A stretch of 64,000 bases of DNA from Streptomyces sp. NBC_01267 (GCF_036241575.1 NZ_CP108455.1:3592001-3656000); one strand, 5' to 3'. Positions 8,605 to 18,523 are shown, counted from the first letter of the stretch. Notes: generated by a model not told the origin, from the letters alone. Translations and numbers: made by a program.

Positions 8605-10836
8605 TCACTCCGGGATCGTGTACGGGTCCCCGTACGTCTTCCAGGACAGCGGCGGGTTCAGGCCGAGGTTGCCGTTGTCGAGGAAGACCCGCTGCTCCGT
8701 GTCGACCCGGCTGGTGTCGTCGTGCGCGGCCTCGGTGAGCATCGCGGCCTTGCGGGCGTCCAGGAAGGCGTTGAGGTACGTCGTCTCGTCGCCGCCCTGG
8801 GCCGGGGTGCGGGCGTGCTGCATGGCCGTGGCGCGGATCCCGCCGAAGCTGACCGGATCCGAACCCGGACCGTGCATCACGATCGCGTCGTAGTAGGCGA
8901 ACTGGCCGAGCGCGCCCAGTCCGTCCTGCTTCGCCTGGTCCACCGAGGGGGTGAAGTAGACCCGGTCCCGCTCGTCGTTCTGGGCCTGCTGGAAGACCGG
9001 ATCGGCCGCCGCGGTGTGCCAGGCGGAGACGAAGCCGGATCCCAGACCGGTGTGCGAGTCGCTGCCGTTGACCTTGCGCAGCGCGGGCAGGTAGGAGGCG
9101 AGAGGGTTGCCCGGCTCGCGCTGGGTGTACAGCTCTACGAGGTCGAGCAGGTCACCGGTGCCCGAGCAGAATCCGACGATCCCGGCCGTGTAGCCGCGGC
9201 CGTCCCCGATGTCCTCGATGTAGGTGTACTGCGCCTTCCAGTCGAGCGAGGAGTTCTCCGCGCTGGAGACCAGCTCCATCGCGATCTCCTTCTTCTTCGG
9301 GTCGGTCAGGTCACCCGTCGAAGCTGCGCCCGCCGAAGCTGCGCCCGCCGAAGCTGCGCCCGCCGAAGCGGAGAGCGCAGCGGCCTTCGGGCCGGCCGCA
9401 GCAGGGTGCGCGGCGCCGGTCGCGGGAGCCTTGCCGTAGACCTCGAAGTTGTAGAGCGAGTACCCGTAGGAGGTCCCCCTCTTCGTGGCGTTCATCCGCA
9501 CGTACCGGCCGTGGCCGGTCACCGTCAGGTCGTCGGTTCCGCCGTTGCCGCTGGTGGTGGAGTAGACGGTCTTCCAGGTGCTGCCGTCGTCGGAGGTCTG
9601 GACGGTGTACGCCTTGCCGTACGCCGACTCCCAGTCCAGCTTGACCCGGCTGATGTCGGTGGAGGAGCCCAGATCCACCGAGATCCACTGGGCGTCGGAG
9701 CCCTCCTTGCTGCCCCAGCGGGTGGCCGGATCCCCGTCCACCGCCTTGTCCGCGCCCAGTGAACTGCTCTCCGTGGACGAGGACGTGGCCGGATGCTTCT
9801 GGGCGAGGTCGCCGCCGTCCGTCGGCGGCGTGACCCCGGTGTCCCAGATGTCGGTGATGGGCTTCGCCGACGCGGCCTTCTCCAGCGGCGGCAGGGCGTA
9901 CATGTCCTCCAGCGTGCGGAGCATGGAGTAGTGGTCGTAGCGGGCCGACGACTTGGTGCCCGCCTTCACGTGGTCACCGACGATCATGGTGGCGATCTGG
10001 TTGTCGGAGTCGTCGCCGTCGTCCTCGTCCCAGGTCAGCATGAGGGCGCTGTTGTGCGTCTTGGCCCACTGGACGTAGCCGTCCAGGTGGCTCTTCAGCC
10101 AGGTGTCGCCCTGCTTGACGCTTCCGTCGTGCATGTCGTTGTCCAGGTTCGGCGTCATGAAGGACACCGTGGGCAACTTGCTGTAGTCGGAAGGGAACTT
10201 GTCGAGTCCCAGGTTGGAGCTGGCCGGGGTGTTCGCGAAGTCCACCCATCCGTTGTGCTTGCGGGCGTACCCGCTGCTGCCGTCGTCCCCGCAGTCCTTC
10301 GAGCCCGCGGACGGCAGGTCCTCGGAGTAGCCGATGAAGCTCTTCCCGCTGCCGATCAGCTGGTGGCCGAGGTTGTCCGCGTTGAAGTCGTGCGGGCAGT
10401 CGTCGTCGGCGACGCCGTGCGTGGACCCGGAGTAGAGCGCCACGTAGTTGCCCTGGCTGGGGTGCGTCGTGCCGTGGAAGTCGGAGAACGCGGCCCCTTG
10501 CTTGGCAAGGGAGTTGATGTACGGCGCGTCCTTGCTGCCGACGATGTCGTCGTAGAACTTGTTCTCCTCCATGAGCACGACGACGTGGTCGTACTGGGGG
10601 ATCCCGGAGGCGGTCACCGTGAGGGGCTTCGCCACGGGCGCGGATTCGCCCCCGGCCGAGGCCGAGGCGGCCGAGCCGGCCAGCCCGAGCAGGCTCAGTG
10701 CGGCAGCGGTTCCGGCTGCCACGAGGGCGTGCCGGGTGCGTCGGGAGGGTCGATTTCCGGCCGGGATCGGACCGGCCGGGGTGCCGGACGGATCGTGGGT
10801 GCGGCGTGCGCGCATGGCGGGGTAAGGACGCGTCAT
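8605..10836 (-). CDS. Secreted phosphoesterase-discoidin-GH46 chitosanase fusion
   Basis: This 743-residue exported protein joins three modules. After a Tat-like signal region (RPSRRTRHALVAAG, cleavage near residue 62) comes an AcpA-type phosphoesterase domain (about 75-335: VVVLMEENKFYDDI, HGTTHPSQGNYVALYSG, LTWDEDDGDDSDNQIATM). A discoidin/CBM32-like domain follows (about 345-468), then a linker with three AASAG repeats. A full-length GH46 chitosanase (about 508-743) ends the protein and hydrolyses beta-1,4 bonds in chitosan. Glu527 (SSAEN) and Asp545 (IGDGRGYTAG) match the catalytic Glu22 and Asp40 of Streptomyces sp. N174 chitosanase, and the whole domain follows that enzyme closely. AAGGAG stands 6 bases before ATG10836. 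Chitosanases are normally single-domain, so the phosphoesterase fusion is unusual. Confidence 0.9.
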   Translation of the reverse strand: MTRPYPAMRARRTHDPSGTPAGPIPAGNRPSRRTRHALVAAGTAAALSLLGLAGSAASASAGGESAPVAKPLTVTASGIPQYDHVVVLMEENKFYDDIVGSKDAPYINSLAKQGAAFSDFHGTTHPSQGNYVALYSGSTHGVADDDCPHDFNADNLGHQLIGSGKSFIGYSEDLPSAGSKDCGDDGSSGYARKHNGWVDFANTPASSNLGLDKFPSDYSKLPTVSFMTPNLDNDMHDGSVKQGDTWLKSHLDGYVQWAKTHNSALMLTWDEDDGDDSDNQIATMIVGDHVKAGTKSSARYDHYSMLRTLEDMYALPPLEKAASAKPITDIWDTGVTPPTDGGDLAQKHPATSSSTESSSLGADKAVDGDPATRWGSKEGSDAQWISVDLGSSTDISRVKLDWESAYGKAYTVQTSDDGSTWKTVYSTTSGNGGTDDLTVTGHGRYVRMNATKRGTSYGYSLYNFEVYGKAPATGAAHPAAAGPKAAALSASAGAASAGAASAGAASTGDLTDPKKKEIAMELVSSAENSSLDWKAQYTYIEDIGDGRGYTAGIVGFCSGTGDLLDLVELYTQREPGNPLASYLPALRKVNGSDSHTGLGSGFVSAWHTAAADPVFQQAQNDERDRVYFTPSVDQAKQDGLGALGQFAYYDAIVMHGPGSDPVSFGGIRATAMQHARTPAQGGDETTYLNAFLDARKAAMLTEAAHDDTSRVDTEQRVFLDNGNLGLNPPLSWKTYGDPYTIPE
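9319..9366 (-). repeat. 15-bp tandem repeat coding the inter-domain linker
   Basis: Three consecutive copies of a GAAGCTGCGCCCGCC unit encode the repeated Ala/Ser/Gly pentapeptide between the discoidin and chitosanase domains. It is an in-frame flexible linker that can change length. Confidence 0.85.
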
Positions 10837-11390
10837 ACGGATCTCCTTGACGGGCGGTCGCCGTCGGTTCGGCAGACGTGAGCGGTACCTGAGTGGGGGG
10901 CCTGAGCGCCTGCGGACATCCGGATGCTCTCGGGCATACCGCAGGTGTCAGCGTTGCCTTGGTGCCACGCGGCAGCGCGGTGCCACCGTGCGCACAAGCG
11001 GCATCGGGCCGCGGGCAGCCGGGTCAGAGTCAACTGAGCGCGTCGGGTTGCGGAACCTCCGCGCCAGGCCGCTGACGGAGATTCCTACCCGTCCCCTCGA
11101 CGGCCTGTCAACCGTTTCGCACGTGCGGTCGGACGGTCCCAGCTCTTGACTGAGCATCGACAGACCGCTAGAGATATGAACCGTAAGGAAACTTAACTAA
11201 CAGTGGGCGAACCAGTGGGCGGATCGGGGTCGGCGATGACGGAGAACAGCCCCAACAGCACGTACTCGCAGGCCAGTTGGGGAGCGTACCCAGCGACCGG
11301 CCAGGGCACGCCCCCGCAGATCCACCCCGGCACACCCCCGCGGATCCACCGGGTGCCGCGCCCCCGATCCGGCCGGGGCGGCACCTGCCC
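10837..11390. other. 554-bp intergenic region with an orphan promoter-like signal
   Basis: No convincing gene is seen here. The left part must hold the promoter of the fusion gene at 10836; GGTGCCAC is repeated near 10958 and 10978. On the plus strand, TTGACT at 11146-11151 is followed after 17 bases by TAGAGAT (11169-11175), then AAGGAAA and a GTG at 11203. The frame from that GTG runs 53 in-frame codons past a second start (ATG11236) but then goes antisense into the 3' end of the ATPase gene, with two copies of a CCCCCGC-GATCCACC direct repeat on the way. It could be the 5' remnant of a lost gene. Confidence 0.4.
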
Positions 11391-14300
11391 TCAGTCCGGC
11401 CGGCCCGCCCGGGTGATCGCCGTCTCGACCGCCGCGATCCGGTCCGCCAGCAGCCCCAGCGCCGCCACCGCGCGGGGCAGCGGGTCGCCGTCGGCGCCGC
11501 CCAGCGTCCTGGCCCGTACGTCCGCCGCCTTGACCTCCGACCAGCGGACGGCCTGCGCTTCCGTCAACGTGCCCCGCAGCTCGGCGAGTTTCAGCAGATT
11601 CGACTCCGCGCCACTGGTCAGGGTCTGGGCCTCACCCGCGTAGTGGTCGTCCACCACCGCCGCCAGCTCGGCCGCGTTCATCACGGGGTCGATGCGCGCC
11701 GCGATCTTGTTCATGTTGCGGTACGAGCCCTGGAGCTGGAACGGCGGCTCGGTACGTGCGGCGTCGGACTGCGCGGCCGAAGCGATGTACGCGGCGTTCA
11801 CCGCCAGCACCGTGGCGCGAGCCGTCAGCAGGTGCCGCAGCACCGCCACGACACGGTCCAACTCGGCTGCCGCATACGGGTGTTGCAAGCGGTCGCGACG
11901 CGCGGTCGGGTCGTCCGAAGCCAGCCGTACGAGCAGCCCGAGGTCGTCCCGGTCCCGTCCGGCGAGCGGGGCCAGCACCGGGTTGGCGGTGAGGGCGTTC
12001 TCGACGAAGCTCAGCGCGAAGACGTCCTCCTTGCCGGTCAGCACCTCGCCGAGGTTCCAGACGTCGGCGCGGTTCGCGAGCATGTCCGGGAGCCGGAAGC
12101 GCTGCCCGGACTCGGTGTACGGATTGCCCGCCATGCAGACCGCGAACCGCTTGCCCCGCAGGTCGTACGTCCGCGCCACCCCGTCCCTGACCCCCTCCAT
12201 CCGGCGCTGGGCGTCGCACAGCGAGATGAACTTCTGGAGCAGTTCCGGCGAGGTGTGCTGGATGTCGTCCAGGTACAGCAGGGTGTTGTTGCCCGCCTCC
12301 AGCGCGAAGTTGATCTTCTCGACCTCCTGGCGGGCCGTGGCGTCCGGGGCCTGCGCCGGGTCGAGCGAGGTGACGCCGTGGCCGAGCGACGGGCCGTCGA
12401 CCTTGACCAGGACCAGGCCGAGCCGGTCGGCCACGTACTCCATGAGGGTCGTCTTGCCGTAGCCGGGCGGGGAGATCAGCAGCAGCAGGCCGTTGCTGTC
12501 GGTGCGCCTGGTGTCCCCCGCGGTGCCGATCTGCTTGGCGAGGTTGTCGCCGATCAGCGGGAGGTACACCTCGTCGATGAGCCGGTTGCGCACGAAGGAG
12601 GACATGACGCGCGGGCGGTGGTCCGCCAGCCGCAGCCGGGTGCGCTCGGCGGCCACCAGGGCGGTGCGCTGCCGCTGGTACGCCCGGAAGCCGGGCACCT
12701 CCACCCGGTGGAACCCGTCCACCCGGGCCAGGAGTTCATCGATCCGCACGGTGAGGCTCCGGCGCTCGACGCGGGGATGCGCGCCGAGCAGCCCGTCCAC
12801 GGTCTCGGACAGCGGCGCGTCCGATTCGTAGCGGGGCAGTCCGGGGCAGAGCTCCACGGCGACGGCCTCCGCGAGTTCGCCCGGCCGGGTGTCCCGGGCT
12901 CCCGACGAGACGGTGTAGGCGTCCAGCCAGTTCTCCACCAGTTGACGGCGTGCGGGCAGGTCCTCGTCGAGTCCGGCCAGGTCGTCGTCGTACGCCGACG
13001 TACCCACCGCCCGGCGGAACTTGTCGAGCAGGGTACGGGCGGAGCCGTGCGTGACGAAGCCGTCGGGGCCGCCGGTCAGCTCCTCGAAGAGGTACGCGGC
13101 GGCGCCGTCCGCGTCCGGTCCGGTGATCACCCCGGCCAGCTCCGCGCACCAGTCCGCGATGGCGGGCGCCAGGCCGAAGGTCTCCCGGGCGCGCGCCATG
13201 GACACCGCCCGGCGGGTCCAGGTCCGCCGGGCCGCGTCCGTCGTGGAGTGCGCCCAGAACAGCTGGGCGGCGGCGCGGGCCCCCGGCGGGAAGCGGAGCA
13301 GACCGGCTCCGGCGTGCAGCCTCAGCAGCGCGCCGAGGATCAGGGTGGCGTCGTGGTCGTGCACCCCGCGTTCGTACCCCTCGTCGTACGCCTCCTCCGC
13401 CGCCTTCCGTACCAGCGTGGGCAGATCATCGGCGTCGGCGAGCGCCTCGGCGCCGTGCTCGGCGAGCAGCCGGGCCGCCAGGTACTCGGCGCGGTAGAGC
13501 TGCGGCGACTCGGAGGGCAGCGTCCGGCCCCAGTACGCGCGGTGCGCGGCGAACTCCGGGTCGGTGACCGGGGAGCGGTAGTCGGTGCCGGTGAGCGCGA
13601 AGGCGAGACCGTCGCCGCCCGAACCGTCGGAGCCGCCGTACGGGACCAGGGTCAGGTCCAGCGGCTGGGAGTTGACCGCGAACCGGTGCCGGCCGAGGCG
13701 GATGATGCCGCCGCCGTCCGCGTACAGATCGGTCCGGTCGCGCAGTGCGCGGACCGCCTCCTGGCGGGCGGCCTTGAGCCGGCCCGCCAGCTCCTCCGCC
13801 CGTACCCGGTCGCCCAGTTCGCGCAGTTCCTCCGTGGTGCGGGTCACCTTGGCGACCAGCGGGTCGGAGGCGAAGAAGGTACTGATCGCGTCGGCCGAGG
13901 CGAGGGACGTCACCCGGCGCGCGAGGGTGTCGAGCACCCGGCCCGCCGAGGCCCCCAGCCGCTCGGCGCGGCGGGCGCGCGCGTCCTGGAGGGTCTGCTT
14001 GCGGGCCGAGAACGCCTCGTACACCTCCGTCCGCCGGGCGCCCAGCTCGGTCAGGAAGCCGTCGTTCTCGGCGAACCGCGACTCCAGGTCCTCCACCCGC
14101 AGCAGCAGCCCGGCCAACTGGTCATCGCAGGCCTCGGGGGTGTCGGCCACGGCCAGCGCACCGGTGACCGACTGCCCCAACAGGGCGCACTCGGCGGCGA
14201 ATTCGGCCCGTCCCTCGTGGTCGAGGAGCTCCCGGCGGCGGGCGTCGAGCGTGGCGCGGGCGCGGTTGACGGAGCCGACCACCTCGGCGATCCGCTCCAG

Positions 14301-16268
14301 TACCGAGGTACGGACCGTGGCGTCGCCGATGTCCAGCCCGGCGACCACCTCGGCGACGGTACGCAGCCCCTCGGCCAGCTCGTCCAGCCGCCCGGCGACC
14401 GGCCCGGCCTCCGCGACCGTCGCGATGGCCTCGGCGTCGGCGGTGAGCTGCGCGGTGTCGGCGTGGTAGCCGGTGAAGGCGTCGTCGCGCCCCAGGTGAC
14501 CGACGGCGCGCTGCGCGAAGGAGTCGATGTCCGCCGCCACGTCGCCCGCGAGCGAGTCGATGCGGGCGGTGTCGGCGTACCGCTGCTCCTTCAAGGTCAG
14601 CAAGTGGCCGTGCGCGCGCCGGAGTTCGGTCAGCCGGGTGATCCACTCGGCGGCCGTGCGCGGCGCCTCGCCACGGATCCGGCGGACCAGTGTGGCGATC
14701 TCCGAGGCCGAGTCGGCGAGCGCCTCGGCGGCCTGCCGGGTCAGGGTCTGTACGGTCTCGAACTCTGCCAGCACCTGCTCGGCGGTGGTACGCAGCCCGT
14801 CCAGCGGCGCCCGCAGATCGCCGACTTCCGGGTCGCCCAGCCAGTGGTAGGCGTCGGCGGCCCGCACCCCGGCCGCCAGCAGCGTCCGGTACCCGGCGGT
14901 GGTGGGCGCCGCGGTCTCGGTGACGGCGCGGGCCAGCGACAGGCAGTCGGAGATGCCGCGCACCAGGTCCGCGTTGCCGATCCGGGACAGGACCCCCTCG
15001 CCGGCCGGGGTGGCGTCGGCGTAGGTGTCGGAGACGTACGGCGAACGCCAGAGCTGGAGCGGGTGCACCCGGGCCGGTTCCTCCGACCCGGCGCGCAGCA
15101 CGACGAGGGTGCCGTCGTCGAAGAGCGCGTACCCCCGGCAGAAGAGCGGGGATTCGGTCTCCTTGCGGATCAGGTTGTACGGCAGGAGCAGGGTGCGGCC
15201 CTCGGCGCGGGCGTGGAAGACGTACAGCACGTCCTCGCCGTTCGGGGACCGCAGCACCCGCTCGAACTCCAGGCCCGTGGTGTCCAGGTCGAAGGTCTTG
15301 TACGCGCCGGTGGCGAGGCAGTAGCCACCGGGGAAGACGATGCCCTGGTCCTCGGGGAGGCTGCGGCAGGCCTGCCCGATGCCGTCGAGGCGGACCACGG
15401 TGCCGGTGACGGTGTTGAACACCAGGTGACGGCGGTGCTCCTCCTTGTACGGGCGCACCCGCAGCAGGAGCAGGGCGCCCACGCGGGCGTACTCCACCTC
15501 GGCGTCGGCGAGGGACTGCAGCGGCTCGTCGACCGGCTCGGACCAGATCCCGTCGGCCGACTCGGTGTCGTCCTCGGCCTTGACGGTGAGCGCCCCGCCG
15601 ACCGTCGTGACGTAGATGTCCCCCGGCAGCGCGATGTGCGGGTGGCGGCCCAGGATGTGGTCCTGGCGGGTGGTGGGGGTCCACGCGAAGTCGTGGGACG
15701 GCGGGAAGACGTGGTCGCGGTCGCCGCGCGCGTCCAGGTACGCGGCGCTGCCGTCGGCGGCGAGCGCCCAGCGCAGCACCCGGATGTCGTCGGCGGTCTC
15801 CCCGGTGCGGAAGACGGCGAGCAGCTTCCCGTCGAGGTGCCGCAGCTGGAGCAGCCGGGCATCGCGGTAGTAGCGGTGCAGCTCCGCGAACTCCCGCAGG
15901 AACGCCGGGTCGTCGAGCAGCCCGGGGACCGCGTCGGCGGCGAGCGGGGCGAGCGCGGTGTCGTGCAGCGCGAGGACATCGGCGACCTCGACGGTACGGG
16001 TCGGGCCCGGCTCGACCTGGTGGCCGACGAGGAGCCTGTCCCCCACGGAGACGAGGTCGCGGGGGACGCAGGGGTGCGGCGTCCGCAGGTGCGCGGTGCC
16101 GGTGAGGGCCAGCTCCATCGAGCCGAAGGTCTCGATCCGGCGGGCGTTGAGGCCGGTGGCCCGCCGGGCCAGCTCCGCCGCGTGCGCGCCCAGGCGGTCG
16201 CGGAGCACCTCGTAGGTACCGGCGTCCATGTCGGGGGCGGCGGTCGGCTCGGCGGGCGTGGTGGTCAT
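11391..16268 (-). CDS. Very large AAA ATPase (annotated in databases as DNA repair ATPase type)
   Basis: This 1,625-residue cytoplasmic protein has three regions. The N-terminal 450 residues or so contain beta-rich repeats (VEYARVGALLLLRVRPY, FCRGYALFDDGTLVVL). The central 700 residues are helical and coiled-coil-rich. The C-terminal AAA module has Walker A SPPGYGKTTL near residue 1264 and Walker B LLYLDDIQ near 1327. AGGGAG precedes ATG16268 by 10 bases. Related actinobacterial proteins carry the label DNA repair ATPase, but nothing in the sequence shows a DNA-binding or nuclease domain. Its neighbours are a flotillin and a YqiJ-like membrane protein on the same strand, which points to a membrane-associated remodelling role. 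Confidence 0.8.
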   Translation of the reverse strand: MTTTPAEPTAAPDMDAGTYEVLRDRLGAHAAELARRATGLNARRIETFGSMELALTGTAHLRTPHPCVPRDLVSVGDRLLVGHQVEPGPTRTVEVADVLALHDTALAPLAADAVPGLLDDPAFLREFAELHRYYRDARLLQLRHLDGKLLAVFRTGETADDIRVLRWALAADGSAAYLDARGDRDHVFPPSHDFAWTPTTRQDHILGRHPHIALPGDIYVTTVGGALTVKAEDDTESADGIWSEPVDEPLQSLADAEVEYARVGALLLLRVRPYKEEHRRHLVFNTVTGTVVRLDGIGQACRSLPEDQGIVFPGGYCLATGAYKTFDLDTTGLEFERVLRSPNGEDVLYVFHARAEGRTLLLPYNLIRKETESPLFCRGYALFDDGTLVVLRAGSEEPARVHPLQLWRSPYVSDTYADATPAGEGVLSRIGNADLVRGISDCLSLARAVTETAAPTTAGYRTLLAAGVRAADAYHWLGDPEVGDLRAPLDGLRTTAEQVLAEFETVQTLTRQAAEALADSASEIATLVRRIRGEAPRTAAEWITRLTELRRAHGHLLTLKEQRYADTARIDSLAGDVAADIDSFAQRAVGHLGRDDAFTGYHADTAQLTADAEAIATVAEAGPVAGRLDELAEGLRTVAEVVAGLDIGDATVRTSVLERIAEVVGSVNRARATLDARRRELLDHEGRAEFAAECALLGQSVTGALAVADTPEACDDQLAGLLLRVEDLESRFAENDGFLTELGARRTEVYEAFSARKQTLQDARARRAERLGASAGRVLDTLARRVTSLASADAISTFFASDPLVAKVTRTTEELRELGDRVRAEELAGRLKAARQEAVRALRDRTDLYADGGGIIRLGRHRFAVNSQPLDLTLVPYGGSDGSGGDGLAFALTGTDYRSPVTDPEFAAHRAYWGRTLPSESPQLYRAEYLAARLLAEHGAEALADADDLPTLVRKAAEEAYDEGYERGVHDHDATLILGALLRLHAGAGLLRFPPGARAAAQLFWAHSTTDAARRTWTRRAVSMARARETFGLAPAIADWCAELAGVITGPDADGAAAYLFEELTGGPDGFVTHGSARTLLDKFRRAVGTSAYDDDLAGLDEDLPARRQLVENWLDAYTVSSGARDTRPGELAEAVAVELCPGLPRYESDAPLSETVDGLLGAHPRVERRSLTVRIDELLARVDGFHRVEVPGFRAYQRQRTALVAAERTRLRLADHRPRVMSSFVRNRLIDEVYLPLIGDNLAKQIGTAGDTRRTDSNGLLLLISPPGYGKTTLMEYVADRLGLVLVKVDGPSLGHGVTSLDPAQAPDATARQEVEKINFALEAGNNTLLYLDDIQHTSPELLQKFISLCDAQRRMEGVRDGVARTYDLRGKRFAVCMAGNPYTESGQRFRLPDMLANRADVWNLGEVLTGKEDVFALSFVENALTANPVLAPLAGRDRDDLGLLVRLASDDPTARRDRLQHPYAAAELDRVVAVLRHLLTARATVLAVNAAYIASAAQSDAARTEPPFQLQGSYRNMNKIAARIDPVMNAAELAAVVDDHYAGEAQTLTSGAESNLLKLAELRGTLTEAQAVRWSEVKAADVRARTLGGADGDPLPRAVAALGLLADRIAAVETAITRAGRPD

Positions 16269-16357
16269 CGGATTACAGCTCCCTGCGGGTGATGGGCCTC
16301 AGGCGCCGGCCGGGCTCGGAATCAAGCCCGGCCTGCGATTCAGGCCGCCTTTCAGCC

Positions 16358-16431
16358 CCTCAAGGGGGTCCCCCATACCCTTGAGGCAATGGGGGCGATT
16401 GAGGAGCGGGGGTCCGGGGGGCGGAGCCCCC
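16358..16431 (-). terminator. Tandem hairpins between flotillin and ATPase genes
   Basis: CCTCAAGGG (16358-16366) pairs with CCCTTGAGG (16378-16386), and GGGGGC-GGA-GCCCCC forms a second short hairpin at 16417-16431. They lie immediately downstream of the flotillin stop on the minus strand. They may reduce, not abolish, read-through into the ATPase gene 170 bp further on. The second hairpin resembles a dispersed Streptomyces intergenic motif. Confidence 0.55.
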
Positions 16432-16438
16432 GAAGGGC

Positions 16439-18523
16439 TCAGCCCTTGACCACCCCGTTCGGCGCCGTCGGCTTCGCGTCGCCGAGCCCCAACCGCTCGG
16501 CATGGTCGAGCAGTTGCTGAATCTGCCCCGGCTGCGCCGCACCCCCGCCCGACTGCATCAGCTTCATCAGCAGCCCCGACACCGTGAGGTTCTGCAGATC
16601 ACCCGTGGACATCGACCCGACCATCTTCGTCAGGTCCTCCGGGAAGCTCGCCGAACCGTCCAGCCACGGCTTGACCAGCGCCTGTGCCGTCTCCGAGTTC
16701 TGGACGAATCCGTCGACGCCCTTACCGAGCGAGATCGACGACATGAGGCGGTCGAAGAAGACCGACTCGCCGCCGACGATGCTGATGTCGGCGCTCTCCA
16801 GACCGGTGGCGAGCACCGTGGCCTGCGCCTCGGCGACCTGCCGCTGGACGTCGATACCGGCCAGCCTGATCTCCTTCTCGGCGGCGAGGCGCAGCCGGTA
16901 CTCCTCGTGTCCGCGCGAGGCGTCGTCCAGCGCGGCCATCGCCGCCGCCTTCTCGGTGAGACCCGCGGCCTCCGCCTTCAGCTTCTCGCCGATCATCGCC
17001 GCGTCCGCGGTGGCCTGCGCCGACGTGCCCTCCGCCACGGCCAGTGCCTTGAGCCGCGCACCGGACGCCTCCGCCTTCAGCCGCGCCTCGGTGGCCTCGG
17101 CCTCCGCACGGCCCGCCTTCTCGATGACGTCGGCCTCCTTGTCCCGTACCTGGACATCGGCCAGTCCGGGCGCCGCCGCCTCGGCCTGGATGCCCTCCGC
17201 CAGCCGGAGCTTGGCGCGGGCGTCGAGGTCGGCGGCCTTCAGCCTGGCCTCGGCCAGTGTCAGCTGCTCCGCCGCGTGGTGGGTGGCCGCGACCTCGGCC
17301 GCCTCGGCCGCCTTGATGTCCTTGACGAGGAGTTCCTGGGCCTCCGCCTCGGCCGCGATGATCACGGCCTGCCGGGTGCGCTCGGCCTCCTCGACCATCC
17401 GCAGCTTCTTGATCGACTCTTCCTGCTCGGCGACCGTACGGTCCACGGCGATGCGCTCGCGGATGACATCGGCGACCTCGCGGCGCTCCGCCTCGACCTC
17501 CTTGTCCTTGGAGATCATCGACAGCTGCGTCTCCCGCTCACGGCCGATGACTTCGAGCATCCGGTCCTTCTCGATGCGCTCGTTCTCCACGGCGATGACC
17601 CGCTCGCGGTTCTTCTGCGCCACGGCGATCTCCCGCGCCTGGTTCTCGCGCTGCACCCCGAGCTGCTCCTCGGTCCGCAGGAACGCGGCCTGGGCCCCGA
17701 GCCGCTCTTCCTCCTGGACCTTGGCGGTCGCCGCCTCCTCGCGGGCCCGCAGGGTGTCGACCTCGCGCTGCTGCTTGATCTCGGCCTCGGCCTGCCGGCG
17801 CTCCAGCTCCAGGATGGTCTCCCGGGCGTCGACGTTCTGCCGGGTGATCTCCTTCTGCTCGGTCCGCTGGAACTCGTTGGTGCGGACGTGCTCGACCGCC
17901 GTCAGCTCGGTGATCTTGCGGATGCCCTGGACGTCCAGGATGTTGGCGCCGTCGAGCTGCGTCATCGGCGTCTGCTCGAGGAAGTCGATGGCCGCGTCGT
18001 CGAGGTGGTAGCCGTTGAGGTCGGTGCCGATGACCCGGATGATGCGGTCCCGGAACTCCTCGCGCTTGGTGTAGAGGTCGACGAAGTCCAGCTGCTTGCC
18101 GACGGTCTTCAGCGCCTCGGAGAACTTCGCGGCGAAGAACTCCTGGATCGCCGCCTTGTCGCTGGCCCGTGCCGTACCGATCGCCTGGGCCACCTTGGCG
18201 ACGTCCTCGACGGTCTTGTTGACCCGCACGAAGAACGAGATGTGGATGTCCGCCCGGATGTTGTCCTGGCAGATCAGCCCTTCCCGGCCGGTCCGCCTGA
18301 TCTCGATGATCTTCACCGAGATGTCCATGTACTCGGCCTTGTGGATCACGGGCAGCACCACGGCGCCGGTGAAGGTGACATCGACCTTCTTGGCCTTGGA
18401 GATGATCAGCGCCCGGCCCTGCTCCACCTTGCGGAACAGCCTGCTGAACACCAGAAGCAGTGCGACGGCTATGAGCAGGACAACGGCGACGAGTACGCCG
18501 ATGCCCAAGGAGATGGCATCCAT
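16439..18523 (-). CDS. Flotillin / SPFH-domain protein (YqiK-like)
   Basis: This 694-residue protein has a single N-terminal membrane segment (about residues 5-27) and an SPFH/band-7 domain (about 30-210, including KVEQGRALII and a conserved EFFAAKFSEALKTVGK helix). A very long charged coiled coil rich in Glu, Ala and Arg runs from about 225 to 560 and is followed by a C-terminal hydrophilic region. This is the architecture of flotillins, which oligomerise at the membrane and organise microdomains. GAGGAATC precedes ATG18523. An upstream YqiJ-like gene repeats the yqiJ-yqiK pairing of E. coli. No other flotillin is present in the window. Confidence 0.9.
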   Translation of the reverse strand: MDAISLGIGVLVAVVLLIAVALLLVFSRLFRKVEQGRALIISKAKKVDVTFTGAVVLPVIHKAEYMDISVKIIEIRRTGREGLICQDNIRADIHISFFVRVNKTVEDVAKVAQAIGTARASDKAAIQEFFAAKFSEALKTVGKQLDFVDLYTKREEFRDRIIRVIGTDLNGYHLDDAAIDFLEQTPMTQLDGANILDVQGIRKITELTAVEHVRTNEFQRTEQKEITRQNVDARETILELERRQAEAEIKQQREVDTLRAREEAATAKVQEEERLGAQAAFLRTEEQLGVQRENQAREIAVAQKNRERVIAVENERIEKDRMLEVIGRERETQLSMISKDKEVEAERREVADVIRERIAVDRTVAEQEESIKKLRMVEEAERTRQAVIIAAEAEAQELLVKDIKAAEAAEVAATHHAAEQLTLAEARLKAADLDARAKLRLAEGIQAEAAAPGLADVQVRDKEADVIEKAGRAEAEATEARLKAEASGARLKALAVAEGTSAQATADAAMIGEKLKAEAAGLTEKAAAMAALDDASRGHEEYRLRLAAEKEIRLAGIDVQRQVAEAQATVLATGLESADISIVGGESVFFDRLMSSISLGKGVDGFVQNSETAQALVKPWLDGSASFPEDLTKMVGSMSTGDLQNLTVSGLLMKLMQSGGGAAQPGQIQQLLDHAERLGLGDAKPTAPNGVVKG

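Noticed and set aside
8605..10836. Frameshift or fused assembly artefact between phosphoesterase and chitosanase
   Set aside because: The frame is uninterrupted, and the domains are joined by a natural-looking repeated Ala/Ser/Gly linker with normal codon use. It cannot be excluded without raw reads.
11277..16292. A plus-strand open frame of more than 1,600 codons opposite the AAA ATPase gene
   Set aside because: It lies antisense to a gene with clear Walker motifs and a good ribosome site, has Arg/Gly/Val/Gln-rich junk composition and no domain. Such frames are common in GC-rich DNA.
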